A stretch of 64,000 nt of DNA, taken from the NCBI GenBank assembly GCA_020638525.1, contig JACKIL010000001.1, positions 186,001-250,000 of the forward strand. The letters are read 5' to 3'. Shown in pieces: positions 52,769 through 61,788 of the stretch (positions are counted from its first letter, which is position 1; every line of letters starts with the position of its first letter). Origin of the DNA: Caulobacterales bacterium. Lineage in GTDB: Bacteria > Pseudomonadota > Alphaproteobacteria > Caulobacterales > Parvularculaceae. Both the position numbers and the translations under genes were made by a program. A model generated the notes under the pieces. It was not told the DNA's origin. It saw only the letters and a program-made list of their open reading frames with translations, and ran no database searches.

Positions 52769-53461
52769 ATGATCTCCGTCGTCATACCCACCCTCAATGC
52801 GGGGGAGCGCCTTGCGCAGACTTTCGCCGCGCTTGTTCCTGCGACGGTCGAGGGGCTCATCAAGGAAGTCATTATTTCGGACGGCGGTTCAGAAGACGAA
52901 ACGCTGGCGATGGCGGAGGCGGCGGGCGCACGCATTGTTTCAGGCGAGAAGGGGCGGGGCGGACAGCTTGCGCGGGGCGCGGAAATCGCACGGGCGCCGT
53001 GGCTCTTATTCCTGCACGCCGACACGCGGCTTGATGCGTCATGGGCGGAGGAGGCGCGCGGCTTTCTCGCCGATGAGGAAAAAGCGGGCGTCTTCACCCT
53101 CGCATTCGACAGCGCGCGCTGGCAGGCGGGGCTGGTCGCGCGCGGGGCGATGGTCCGTACACATCTCTTTCGCGCGCCATATGGCGATCAGGGATTGCTG
53201 ATCTCGCGCAAGCTCTATGCCGACCTTGGCGGCTATTCGGCGATGCCGCTCTTTGAAGATGTCGAGATGATTGATCGCCTGTTGCGCAAGCGTGGGCGCA
53301 AGGCGCTCCATGTGTTCCGGTCGCGCGCTGTGACGTCGCCAGAGCGCTATGAACGCCAGGGATATGCGGCCCGCGTGTTCAGGAATCTCGCCTGCCTTAC
53401 GATGTATCGCGTCGGCGTTTCGCCGGAAAAGATCGTCGACTTCTACAACGGAAAGCGATGA
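52769..53461 (+). CDS. Family 2 glycosyltransferase, TIGR04283 type
   Basis: GT-A fold transferase of 230 residues. MISVVIPTLNAGERL opens the domain, with EVIISDGGSEDET, RGGQLARGAEIA, and the metal-binding LLFLHADTRL; PYGDQGLLISRKLYADLGGY is the acceptor side. Named in databases after arsenosugar clusters, but no arsenic gene is near. ATG 52769 is chosen because the domain begins there; ATG 52751 is possible. Its stop overlaps the next start (ATGA). Confidence 0.88.
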   Translation: MISVVIPTLNAGERLAQTFAALVPATVEGLIKEVIISDGGSEDETLAMAEAAGARIVSGEKGRGGQLARGAEIARAPWLLFLHADTRLDASWAEEARGFLADEEKAGVFTLAFDSARWQAGLVARGAMVRTHLFRAPYGDQGLLISRKLYADLGGYSAMPLFEDVEMIDRLLRKRGRKALHVFRSRAVTSPERYERQGYAARVFRNLACLTMYRVGVSPEKIVDFYNGKR

Positions 53462-54069
53462 ACGGTTCTCTCATCATCTTCCTGAAAGCGCCTAAGGCAG
53501 GCCGCGTGAAAACGCGGCTCGGCCGCGAGGTCGGCATGGGGCGGGCGGCGGTTCTCTTCCGCATGATGGTTTCGTCGACGCTGGCGCATGCGCAGGCCGG
53601 CGCATGGCGGAAGATCATCGCCGTCGATCCGCCCGGCGAGATTTACGGCTGGCGCGCGCACTGGCCGTCCGTCTTCGAACGCATGCCGCAAGCGCCGGGC
53701 GATCTTGGCGCGCGCATGAAAGCGGCGTTCGACGCTGCGCCAAAAGGGCCGGTTATCATCATCGGCGCCGACGCGCCGCAAATGCGTGCGCATCATCTTC
53801 GCGCTGCGTTCAAGGCGCTCGGGCGCGCTGACGCCGTGTTCGGCCCTGCGCATGATGGCGGCTACTGGCTCATCGGTCTTTCCCGCAGCAAGCCCGCGCC
53901 CAAGCTGTTCGAGAATGTGCGGTGGTCGAGCGAACATGCGCTCGCAGATACGCTCGCGAGCCTGCCGCCGGATTTCCGCGTCGCCTATGCGCCAACCTTG
54001 CGGGACATTGATGACGCCGCCGACCTCAAAGCGGCAGGGCCTGTTCTGAGATCGAAAAAGCGCTTCTAG
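53458..54069 (+). CDS. DUF2064 / TIGR04282 glycosyltransferase-like protein
   Basis: Nucleotidyltransferase-like GT-A fold protein of 203 residues. LIIFLKAPKAGRVKTRLGREVG is the nucleotide-binding N-terminus (first 20 residues), VIIIGADAPQMRAHHLRAAF and VFGPAHDGGYWLIGLSR are family blocks. It overlaps the TIGR04283 gene by four bases, the usual pairing of these two families. Joint product unknown; phospho-sugar or lactate-type nucleotidyl transfer is possible. Confidence 0.88.
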   Translation: MNGSLIIFLKAPKAGRVKTRLGREVGMGRAAVLFRMMVSSTLAHAQAGAWRKIIAVDPPGEIYGWRAHWPSVFERMPQAPGDLGARMKAAFDAAPKGPVIIIGADAPQMRAHHLRAAFKALGRADAVFGPAHDGGYWLIGLSRSKPAPKLFENVRWSSEHALADTLASLPPDFRVAYAPTLRDIDDAADLKAAGPVLRSKKRF

Positions 54070-54109
54070 AGCACGTTCCCGAAAAGGCGAGTCGAGGAAC
54101 GTGCTCTAG
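54066..54109 (+). repeat. 14-base perfect inverted repeat at the end of the TIGR04282 gene
   Basis: CTAGAGCACGTTCC / GGAACGTGCTCTAG with a 16-base loop, followed by GTTTTTGC. It includes the stop codon of the gene and could act as a terminator, though the T run is interrupted. Similar sequences are common in alphaproteobacterial intergenic mosaics. Confidence 0.75.
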
Positions 54110-54133
54110 GTTTTTGCTTTCGCCGCGCATTTT

Positions 54134-54162
54134 TTCCGAAAACCGGTTCCCACTTTTCGGAA
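54134..54162 (-). repeat. Hairpin repeat copy B after the OmpW gene
   Basis: TTCCGAAAA / TTTTCGGAA nine-base perfect stem around loop CCGGTTCCCAC (plus-strand reading). It starts 7 bases past the OmpW-like stop. Stem bases covary with copy A at 35545-35571 (C-G instead of G-C), while the loop is nearly the same. Confidence 0.85.
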
Positions 54163-54169
54163 TGCGCTT

Positions 54170-54820
54170 CTAGAAGCGCGCGCCAATACCGACGCCGAAG
54201 ACGAAGGGATCGATCGCGACATTGACCGTGCTGAGGCCGTTCGCGTCGAGGGCGTAGCCCGTCGTGTCGATCTCAAGATATTTGAGGTCGAAATTGATGA
54301 AGGCTCTCTCGGTGATCGCGATATCGACGCCCGCCTGGTAGAGAACGCCAATGCTGTCGTCGATCGTTACTTTCGTGGGGCCGAAAGTCGCGAGCAGCGA
54401 TCCGCTTTCATGTTCGAAGAGAAAATTCGTCCAGTTGAAGCCGACCCCGAGATAGGGCCGCAGCTTCGCCTCCGGAAACGGATGGAACTGCAGCGAGCCC
54501 ATTGAGGCGAGCGCATCCGTGCCAACAATGTCGCCAAGAAACGCTAAGTCGCCTTCGCCGCTGATATTATGGTGCGTCGGGTAGCCGACAATCGCCTCAT
54601 AGGCGATGTGGCGCGTGAAGAAATATGTAAAGTCGACTTCGCCCGTCATGGCGTTGTCGATGGAGACCCCGCTATCGGGAAAGGCGGGCAGCACGGGCCC
54701 GGAGCTCTCATTCGGCGCGACGAGCAGGGCGCGCGTGCGCACGAGCCAGTCACCCTTTTCTGCGAAGGCCGGCGTTGCGAGCATGGAAGCACAGAGAAAA
54801 GAATAGAGTAATTTCTGCAC
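54170..54820 (-). CDS. OmpW-family outer membrane protein
   Basis: Eight-strand barrel of 216 residues. Signal peptide ending TPAFA; KGDWLVRTRALLVAPNES, MTGEVDFTYFFTRHIAYEAI, LRPYLGVGFNWTNFLF and the C-terminal FVFGVGIGARF ending in Phe are OmpW features. OmpW channels pass small hydrophobic compounds. It stands alone, convergent with the glycosyltransferase pair and with the hairpin repeat as its 3' end. Confidence 0.92.
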   Translation of the reverse strand: MQKLLYSFLCASMLATPAFAEKGDWLVRTRALLVAPNESSGPVLPAFPDSGVSIDNAMTGEVDFTYFFTRHIAYEAIVGYPTHHNISGEGDLAFLGDIVGTDALASMGSLQFHPFPEAKLRPYLGVGFNWTNFLFEHESGSLLATFGPTKVTIDDSIGVLYQAGVDIAITERAFINFDLKYLEIDTTGYALDANGLSTVNVAIDPFVFGVGIGARF

Positions 54821-55024
54821 TTATCTCAGTCCCCCCAGCGTTCTGCTTGGCAGGCCTTTTGGCAGTCGAAGCTTAAGAATTCGCTTCGCGTGACGCTCTG
54901 GCGAGCAGCGGCCTGGCGCGGGCGATAAAAAGGCGATTCGACCTTATGGGCTTCCGGCTGCGCGCGCGCATTGACGGGCCGCGCGATGAAAGAGCAGTCT
55001 GCCGGCGTAAATTGGAGGGCGATC

Positions 55025-56179
55025 ATGTTGAAATGGATTGGCGGGCTGCTGGCCATCGTCGTCATCGGCGCGGCGGCGTTTTTCTTCTTCGTTCTTCCAG
55101 CGAAATTCGAGGCGAGCCTCAACCGCGTCGTTCCAGTCGAGCCGGTGACGGTGACGCCCGAAGCAGAAGCGCTCCACAAGACGCTTCGCGTCGCAGACCT
55201 TCACGCCGACACGCTGCTTTGGGCGCGCGATCCGTTGAAGCGCGCGAACCGCGGCCATGTCGACCTGCCGCGACTGGAAGAAGGCGGGCATCGGCTGCAG
55301 GTGTTCTCCGCCGTCACGAAGACGCCGAAGAATTTGAATTTCGAGCGCAATACGGGCGATTCCGATCAGATCACCTTGCTCGCCATCGCCGAGCGCTGGC
55401 CGGTTAAAAGCTGGGGGAGTCTCGCTGAGCGCGCGCTCTATCAGGCTCGCCGCCTCGACAAGGCCGCCGCTCATTCGAATGGGGCGCTCAAGGTCGTTCA
55501 CTCGCGCGCTGAACTCGCCGAGGCGCTCGATAGCGGAGCGGTCGCCGGCATCCTCGCGACGGAAGGCGCGCATCCGCTCGAAGGCGAGCTCGCCAATCTC
55601 GACCGGCTTTATGATGCGGGCTACCGCATGATGGGCTTGCAGCATTTCTTCGATAATGAACTTGGCGGCTCGCTTCATGGCGTGAGCGGCGAAGGGCTTA
55701 CAGAGTTCGGACGCGAAGCCGTGAAAGCCGCGATTGCGCGCGGCATGATCATCGATCTCGCGCATTCGAGCGAGGCGGTCGACCGTGACGTTCTGGCGCT
55801 TACTGACGCGCCCATCATCGTTTCGCATACGGGCGTACGCGGCCAATGCGACAGCCGGCGCAATATCTCGGACGAACTCATGCAACAGATTGCGGCGCGC
55901 GGCGGCGTCATCGGCATCGGCTTCTGGGAAGGCGCCGTATGCAAGGGCAGCGTCGGCGCGATTGCGGATGCGATCGTCTACGCCGTCAATCTTCTCGGCG
56001 CTGAGCATGTCGGTCTCGGCTCGGACTTTGACGGCGCCGTCACCGCGCCAATCGATACGGCGCAAGTCGCAGAGCTGACGCAGGCGCTGATGGATCGCGG
56101 ACTCGACGAAGGAACGATCCGCCTCGTGATGGGCGAAAACGAAATCCGCTTCTTCCTTGAGAACCTTCCGGAAAACTGA
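55025..56179 (+). CDS. Membrane dipeptidase (M19 family)
   Basis: Zinc dipeptidase of 384 residues. ATG 55025 follows GGAGGG; longer in-frame starts add no signal features. A membrane anchor (~residues 4-28) precedes the TIM-barrel: VADLHADTLLW (HxD), ILATEGAHPLEG (bridging Glu), IDLAHSSEAVDRD, PIIVSHTGVRG and GLGSDFDGAV. The enzyme probably faces the periplasm and splits dipeptides, possibly with D-residues. A terminator-like hairpin follows. Confidence 0.92.
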   Translation: MLKWIGGLLAIVVIGAAAFFFFVLPAKFEASLNRVVPVEPVTVTPEAEALHKTLRVADLHADTLLWARDPLKRANRGHVDLPRLEEGGHRLQVFSAVTKTPKNLNFERNTGDSDQITLLAIAERWPVKSWGSLAERALYQARRLDKAAAHSNGALKVVHSRAELAEALDSGAVAGILATEGAHPLEGELANLDRLYDAGYRMMGLQHFFDNELGGSLHGVSGEGLTEFGREAVKAAIARGMIIDLAHSSEAVDRDVLALTDAPIIVSHTGVRGQCDSRRNISDELMQQIAARGGVIGIGFWEGAVCKGSVGAIADAIVYAVNLLGAEHVGLGSDFDGAVTAPIDTAQVAELTQALMDRGLDEGTIRLVMGENEIRFFLENLPEN

Positions 56180-56192
56180 GCGGTTTCTCGAT

Positions 56193-56213
56193 CGCCGAAA
56201 CTCGGCGGTTTTC
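56193..56213 (+). terminator. Short terminator after the dipeptidase gene
   Basis: CGCCGA / TCGGCG stem with a three-base loop and GTTTTCT behind it. Confidence 0.55.
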
Positions 56214-56349
56214 TAAAGACGTCTATAGCGCAATTCTCTTTGCGTCGTTCTCATGCTGCGATAAGCACGCTGAACTTCGGCGGCGTCAACGCGTGACATC
56301 TCTCGCGTAAACGCTCCAGTTTTGTCGCGGTTGCGTGGGGTCAGCGAGA

Positions 56350-58599
56350 ATGATGAGCGAGTTTCGCAAGCGTCTGCTATTTTTCGCGCCACTCTTGACG
56401 CTTCCATCTCTTTCTTACGCCGCGCAGGATGAAATCGTCGTCACGGCGACGAAGCGTCTTCAGAGCCTTCAGGATATTCCGGCGAGCGTCGATGTGCTCT
56501 CTGGCGACGATATCGCCAAGGCGAACGGCTTCAACAGCGCGGAAGAGATCACCGAGCTTCTCTCCGGCGTGCAGGCGGCGGTCGCCAATGGCAGCCAGGT
56601 CGCCTTCCAGATCCGCGGCATCGGCGCCGTCGACCATCAGGCGCTGACGCCGACCGCGGCGGCCGTCTATGTCGACGGCGTCTTCCTTGCGACCAATGTG
56701 CAGACGGGCCCGCTGCTCTACGACCTTGAGCGCGTCGAAGTGCTGAAAGGCCCACAAGGCTCGCTTTACGGGCGTAATGCGTCGAGCGGGGCGATCAACT
56801 TTCTTACAGCGCAGCCGACGGAAGAGGCTGAAGGCTATCTCGGCTGGTCCTATGGCCGCTTCGACCGGATGGATGTTTCGGGCGCCTTGAGCGGACCGGT
56901 CGCCGGGACTGTGAGCGGGCGCCTTGCGGGCCGCTATCTCAGCGAGGATGCAGCGCTCGACAATGTGCGGACGGATGCGGCCTACCCGAAAGGCCCGGCG
57001 AGCGCAGGCGGCGAGCGCAATGAATTCGGTTTGCGAGGGTCCCTCGAATGGCGCGGTGCAGGAAACGCGCGCATCCTCGCACGCGCGCACTATGAAGAAG
57101 ACAATGGCGTCAACGCCTCGCCGCGCAATCTCAACCTTGCGGTTGGCAAGCACGAAATCTCCGTCGGCGCTGACGGCGTTCAGGATACGGATAATGAATT
57201 CTACGGCGCCTCAATAGAGGCGAGAGCGGCGGCGGGCGCGTGGGACCTCTATTCGCTGTCAGCCTTCGAAGGCTACAACCAGCAATATGGTTTCGATTTC
57301 GACGGCGCGCCCGCGCCTTTTGGCGATTATTCACTGAACGCAAACCTGCATTACGACCGCGACTTTTCGCAGTGGAGCGAAGAGGCGCGCGTGCAGCGCG
57401 ACTGGAGCTTCGGCCACTCGCTGTTCGGCGCCGCTTTCTCGCGTGAGGAATTCTCGCAGGAATATCTCATCTGGTGCGGCGTGCTCGATCCTGAAACGCT
57501 GCTTGGCGATTGCCGCTATGTCGGCGCGCCGGGGCGTGTTGGGCCGTCGCCTGCTTCGCCGGGCGTTGCGACGACTCTCATCACCGATATAGACCAGACG
57601 CGAACGAGCGCGGCTGTCTTCACCTATAACGACGTCGAGCTATCGAGCGCGCTGACGCTGACGCTCGGCGCGCGCTTCACTCACGAAACTATCAAGGGCG
57701 AGGGGAGCGGGCGGCATATCTTCGACGATGGAACCATCGCCTACAACAATCGCGATGGGCTCGGCGAGGCGATCGGTTCGAACAGCATTGAGGAGAACCG
57801 CGTCAGCGGCAATGCGGCGCTACGCTATCGTTTCCAGAGCGGCGCCATTCTTTATGCGTCATTCGCCAATGGCTACAAAAGCGGCGGCTTCAACGGCGAA
57901 GTCCAGAACAATGCGACGCATTTCGCCGATGAGGGATTATTCACAGCGGAGACCGTGAACGCCTTCGAGCTTGGGTGGAAGGGCCGCCCGAGTGAGGCGC
58001 TATCGATCAACGCGGCGCTCTTCTATCAGACTTATGATGCGCCGCAGGCGCGGATCTTCGTCAATTTTCCGCTGCCGGATGGAACATCCATCACCAGCAA
58101 TTCGCTCTCCAATCTCGACAAGGCGCGAGCATACGGTTTCGAGGGTTCGGCCGAATGGCGCCTTTCCGATGCGTTTCAAGCTGGCGCTTCGCTCACTTTG
58201 CTCGAAACCGAAATCGTTCAAGAGACGGATGTCGGTGGAAACGCGGCGCTGTTCGACGGCAACCCGCTGCCTTTCGCGTCGGAAGTCTCCGCCGTTGTCT
58301 ATGGCCGCTTTGCGCGCGAGATCGCCGACGGCGTAACGGCGAAGCTGCAGAGCAATGCGAAGTTCGAAAGCGCGTTCTATCTCGATCCTGAGGGGCGCGC
58401 CGACAGGCGGCAGGGCGGCTATACGCTTGTCGATGCAGAAGCTTCACTCATCTTCGATCGCACCGGTTTCACGATGAGCCTGTGGGCACGCAATCTTCTG
58501 GACAAGGATTACGCCGTCTCAGGCTTCGGTTTCATCGGCTACAATGTTTTTCTTGGCGACCCGCGCACGTATGGCGTCGCGCTGAAGAAGGCGTTCTAG
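56350..58599 (+). CDS. TonB-dependent outer membrane receptor
   Basis: Receptor of 749 residues. A signal peptide (ending SYAAQ) leads into DEIVVTATKRLQSLQDIP, a TonB-box/plug start typical of large alphaproteobacterial families, with IRGIG, VYVDGVFL and VEVLKGPQGSLYGRNASSGAINF, and a C-terminal barrel ending LKKAF with terminal Phe. ATG 56350 or 56353. Ligand unknown; no transporter or riboswitch is adjacent. This subfamily takes up siderophores, sugars or other large molecules. Confidence 0.92.
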   Translation: MMSEFRKRLLFFAPLLTLPSLSYAAQDEIVVTATKRLQSLQDIPASVDVLSGDDIAKANGFNSAEEITELLSGVQAAVANGSQVAFQIRGIGAVDHQALTPTAAAVYVDGVFLATNVQTGPLLYDLERVEVLKGPQGSLYGRNASSGAINFLTAQPTEEAEGYLGWSYGRFDRMDVSGALSGPVAGTVSGRLAGRYLSEDAALDNVRTDAAYPKGPASAGGERNEFGLRGSLEWRGAGNARILARAHYEEDNGVNASPRNLNLAVGKHEISVGADGVQDTDNEFYGASIEARAAAGAWDLYSLSAFEGYNQQYGFDFDGAPAPFGDYSLNANLHYDRDFSQWSEEARVQRDWSFGHSLFGAAFSREEFSQEYLIWCGVLDPETLLGDCRYVGAPGRVGPSPASPGVATTLITDIDQTRTSAAVFTYNDVELSSALTLTLGARFTHETIKGEGSGRHIFDDGTIAYNNRDGLGEAIGSNSIEENRVSGNAALRYRFQSGAILYASFANGYKSGGFNGEVQNNATHFADEGLFTAETVNAFELGWKGRPSEALSINAALFYQTYDAPQARIFVNFPLPDGTSITSNSLSNLDKARAYGFEGSAEWRLSDAFQAGASLTLLETEIVQETDVGGNAALFDGNPLPFASEVSAVVYGRFAREIADGVTAKLQSNAKFESAFYLDPEGRADRRQGGYTLVDAEASLIFDRTGFTMSLWARNLLDKDYAVSGFGFIGYNVFLGDPRTYGVALKKAF

Positions 58600-58613
58600 A
58601 GCCCGCGCGCCGC

Positions 58614-59153
58614 CTAAGCGCGAGGACGAAACACCAGAAATTGCAGCCCGCCCGGCGTCGTTTGCGCCGACTGCAGATCAAGCTGGATGGGATCTCCGTC
58701 CCGCGAGAAAAGGCAGCGGCCCTGACCTGCGATTGCGGGGCAAATGACGAGCTTCAGCTCATCAATCAGCCCGGCGTCCAGCAAAGTTTGCACGAGGCTG
58801 ATGCTCCCGTGGACGCCGATCGCTTTTCCGGGCTTGTTTTTGAGAGCCATGACTTCGTCGCGAAGGTCGCCAGAGAGCAGGCTCGACTGCGACCAGCCAA
58901 GACTGTTCAGCGTTTTTGACGCGACATATTTCGGCGTGTTGTTAATGAAGGTCGCGAACGGCTCAATGTTCGAGCTCGGCCAGAAGTTCGACCACTCTTC
59001 ATAGGTTTTCCGGCCGAGCAGCACCGCATCCTGCTCCGCAATCGTGTCATCGAGCGGATCGAGATCCTGATACAGATCTTCGCGAAGGAACCTGTTCGGC
59101 GTTTCAACAACACCGTCCACGGAGATGAAGAGATAGGAGATCAGTTTCCGCAC
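58614..59153 (-). CDS. Dihydrofolate reductase family (RibD C-terminal-like) protein
   Basis: Protein of 179 residues in the RibD_C fold: KLISYLFISVDGVVE, AVLLGRKTYEEW, PGKAIGVHGSISLVQTLLDAGLIDEL (two motifs) and CLFSRDG. GTG start at 59153. Such stand-alone proteins are NADPH-dependent reductases of unknown substrate, distinct from true folate reductases. Converges with the TonB receptor gene. Confidence 0.9.
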   Translation of the reverse strand: MRKLISYLFISVDGVVETPNRFLREDLYQDLDPLDDTIAEQDAVLLGRKTYEEWSNFWPSSNIEPFATFINNTPKYVASKTLNSLGWSQSSLLSGDLRDEVMALKNKPGKAIGVHGSISLVQTLLDAGLIDELKLVICPAIAGQGRCLFSRDGDPIQLDLQSAQTTPGGLQFLVFRPRA

Positions 59154-59282
59154 GGCCTATCCCCCTTGCTGGCGCCGGCCGGTTTCACGGCGATCGAAAC
59201 GCCGGAACCGTCATTGCGGCGCTCAATTTGCCACGATCCGAAAGGTTTTGACAGCTGCGGGGAGAGGGGCGTGCGGAAGCGG

Positions 59283-60470
59283 TCAGTCGTTCCTGCTCCA
59301 GCCGACCGCCTCTTTGAGGGCCGTCATCTTCTCGTAGGCCGTTTCCATGTCGTCGCGCGGCGCTGCGAGGCGCAGGTCGCGCAAGCGCTCAAGGGAATTG
59401 GCGAGAACCGGAAGCGGCGGGCCGCTCGCCGTGATCTGTTTCAGGTGGCGCGTGTCGACCGCCTCAGACGGTTTCACGATGAAGGAGCGGAAGAGCATGT
59501 TGTGATGCTGCGCGGCCGTGCGCCCATGCGCGATGCACGTCTCGATGAAGGCTGCGCCGTTCTTCCTGAACCATTGCTGATCTGACGAAGCCGGAATCGC
59601 TTCGATGAATTCATCGAGCAGGCTCTTACGCCGCAGGCACTCGCGCAGGTCCTGCTGGTCGTCCGGCATCATGAACAGCATCTTGTCGACTAGCATCTGC
59701 GCATATTCGGGGTCGTTCGCGCGGCAAAGCCCGAGCAGGAGGTCGATCTCGTTAATGCCTGCAAAGTCGCCTGCATTCGCGCCGCGATATTCCGCGCGGC
59801 CCACCCGATAAGGTTTGTAATAGGGCCGCACGCAGTAGAAGAAGCGTTCTGCGTCGAGCTCGTCAAAGAGAATCTTGTTGTAGCGCGCGACATCCTCAAG
59901 CGCATTCTTCGCATCATTGAAAAGCATGAACGCCGCCGGGTTCGAAACACCGAGCGGGGGAATGCGCATCAGGGCGTCACCCGCGCGCTTGTAACAAAGA
60001 ATGCCGAGCGTGTTGTAGTCGATGAAAACGAATTCATCCTTGAGCGAGGTGAAGCTCTTTTGAACGCCGTTTATGGCGCGATTATGCGTTGCAAGATGCG
60101 CGGTTGCGAAGCGCGGCGCGACGCCGAGCGAAGCGCCGATATGCATGCCGAGCGCGGAACATTCTGCGAAGGGGGAGGTCTCTTCTCGCGCGGGATTGGT
60201 GAGTTCATGCCGGCGCAGCGCGCCCATGAAGAGGCCGAGATTGCCGAGGAGGTCGAAGGCCCGGTCGAAACCTTCATCCGTATTGCCTTCCGCAGCGAGG
60301 GGCGAGACGAGCGCACGACCTTCGCGCGCGAGCGCGTCTTTAATGTCGTTGCCGACGCCATCGACATTCGCGCGGTCTTCCTGCGCGAAATAAAGCTCCT
60401 CCAGCGCCGTGTTCATTTCGACGAAGGAGGTTCTGATCCACTGATCGAATTTTTCTGCCGCTTTGCTCAT
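59283..60470 (-). CDS. PrnB-like protein (DUF1864, IDO/TDO haem superfamily)
   Basis: Protein of 395 residues, helical, related to monodechloroaminopyrrolnitrin synthase PrnB. The best blocks are RVGRAEYRGANAGDF and INEIDLLLGLCRANDP (about 222-254), VDKMLFMMPDDQQ, and GRTAAQHHNMLFRSFIV (HH at 322-323), a candidate for the proximal haem His, which in PrnB is His313. GGAAGGA precedes the start. It follows an aminotransferase gene by 14 bases. No halogenase or other prn gene is seen, so pyrrolnitrin is not expected; oxidation of an aromatic or indole compound is inference. Family call from memory of conserved blocks. Confidence 0.72.
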   Translation of the reverse strand: MSKAAEKFDQWIRTSFVEMNTALEELYFAQEDRANVDGVGNDIKDALAREGRALVSPLAAEGNTDEGFDRAFDLLGNLGLFMGALRRHELTNPAREETSPFAECSALGMHIGASLGVAPRFATAHLATHNRAINGVQKSFTSLKDEFVFIDYNTLGILCYKRAGDALMRIPPLGVSNPAAFMLFNDAKNALEDVARYNKILFDELDAERFFYCVRPYYKPYRVGRAEYRGANAGDFAGINEIDLLLGLCRANDPEYAQMLVDKMLFMMPDDQQDLRECLRRKSLLDEFIEAIPASSDQQWFRKNGAAFIETCIAHGRTAAQHHNMLFRSFIVKPSEAVDTRHLKQITASGPPLPVLANSLERLRDLRLAAPRDDMETAYEKMTALKEAVGWSRND

Positions 60471-60484
60471 GTCAGCGTCCTTCC

Positions 60485-61660
60485 TTATTCGCCGCAGTCG
60501 GCGAAATAGCGCGCCATGCGGTTCAGCGCTTCCTCGATGCGCTCATAAGGCTCGGCGCCGAAGCAGATCCGCAAATGCCCGTCGCCCGCGGCGCCGTAGA
60601 AGCTTCCTGCTTCCGTGACGACATGGCATTGCTCGAGAATCTCTTCGGCGACTTTCGCGCTCGATTTGCCGGTCGCGGAAATATCCGGATACGCATAGAT
60701 CGTTCCCTCCGGCGTCGCGCAGTTGACGCCGGACATCTGGTTCATGCGGCTGACGACGAGATCGCGCCGCCGTTTGTCGTCGTCGAGCATCTCCCGGATG
60801 ACATCCTGCGGGCCCTCAAGCGCTGCGCGCGCGCCTTCCTGAATGAAGACGTTCACATGCGCGACATCGTTCATGGTGATCTTCAGGATCGCCGGCATGT
60901 ATCGGGCGTCGGCGGCGATATAGCCGATCCGCCATCCGTCCATCGCATAAGCCTTGGTGAAAGCGAACAGGCTGAACGTGCGCTCGCGCATGCCGGGCAG
61001 GGACGCGATGCTGATATGCTCGGCGCCGTCATAGACGATCTGTTCATAGACTTCGTCAGAGAGAACGAGCAGATCATGCCGGATCGCAATATCGGCGAAC
61101 GACTGAAGTTCCTCACGCGAATAAACGCGCCCCGTCGGGTTCGCCGGATTGACGAGGCAGATCATTTTTGTCTTCGGCGTGATGCGCGCTTCGATCGTCT
61201 GCGGATCAATCGCGAAATTGCGCGCCTTGTCGAGCGGGGCGAGGACGACCTTGCCGCCCGCCAGCTCGATCTTGTTGACGTGCTGCGGATAATAAGGCTC
61301 GAGCAGGATCACCTCGTCGCCCGGATCGATCGCCGCCATCATCACCGCGTAAGAAGCGTGCGTGAGGCCATTGGTGACGACGATCTCGTTTTCGCTGAAG
61401 TTGACGGCGTTATGATCGGCGAGGCGCTTCACGATCGCGCGGCGCAGGCCCGCATTCCCGGCGAAGTCGCCATAGTGAACGAGCCCGCCCTGCAGCGCGG
61501 CGATGGCGCCGTCCTTGATATGCTGCGGCGTGTCGAAACTCGGCATGCCGACTTCGAGGTGGATTACGTCGATCCCCTGATCCATCAGCTTCCGGGCTTT
61601 TTCATACATGCCGAAAGACTTCGGGGAACTCTTCGAAATCCGGTCGGAAGGCCACTTCAT
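60485..61660 (-). CDS. Class I/II PLP-dependent aminotransferase
   Basis: Fold type I aminotransferase of 391 residues. HLEVGMPSFDTP, VTNGLTHASYAV, LVNPANPTGRVYSREEL, and the PLP lysine in FAFTKAYAMDGWRIGY (near 237), plus LRICFG. Substrate cannot be read; position before a PrnB-like gene and divergent from an Lrp regulator suggests amino-acid catabolism or modification, perhaps of an aromatic residue. Confidence 0.92.
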   Translation of the reverse strand: MKWPSDRISKSSPKSFGMYEKARKLMDQGIDVIHLEVGMPSFDTPQHIKDGAIAALQGGLVHYGDFAGNAGLRRAIVKRLADHNAVNFSENEIVVTNGLTHASYAVMMAAIDPGDEVILLEPYYPQHVNKIELAGGKVVLAPLDKARNFAIDPQTIEARITPKTKMICLVNPANPTGRVYSREELQSFADIAIRHDLLVLSDEVYEQIVYDGAEHISIASLPGMRERTFSLFAFTKAYAMDGWRIGYIAADARYMPAILKITMNDVAHVNVFIQEGARAALEGPQDVIREMLDDDKRRRDLVVSRMNQMSGVNCATPEGTIYAYPDISATGKSSAKVAEEILEQCHVVTEAGSFYGAAGDGHLRICFGAEPYERIEEALNRMARYFADCGE

Positions 61661-61714
61661 GCCGCTTGCTCCACGTCTGGGGTTAAAGCCGTCAACGCCG
61701 GATCATTATCACTC

Positions 61715-61780
61715 ATTATAGGCGGATAATCCCCAATTTTCTCAACCGGTCTTGGGTTTGTGGGTGAAATCACCTAATAT
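61715..61780. promoter_or_regulatory. Divergent promoters of the aminotransferase and Lrp genes
   Basis: Minus strand: TATAAT (61720-61715) with TTGAGA (61745-61740), spacer 19. Plus strand: TTGGGT (61752-61757), 17-base spacer, TAATAT (61775-61780); the predicted start (~61787) is just before the Lrp ATG (61789), so the Lrp mRNA would be almost leaderless. GGTGA-AA-TCACC (61763-61774) lies within that spacer as a possible Lrp operator. Confidence 0.5.
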
Positions 61781-61788
61781 GAATTGAT

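Noticed and set aside
52769..54069. Arsenosugar biosynthesis cluster
   Set aside because: No ArsM, ArsS or phosphorylase gene is near the two glycosyltransferase-like genes.
59283..60470. Pyrrolnitrin biosynthesis cluster
   Set aside because: Only a PrnB-like gene is present; tryptophan halogenase, PrnC and PrnD are absent.
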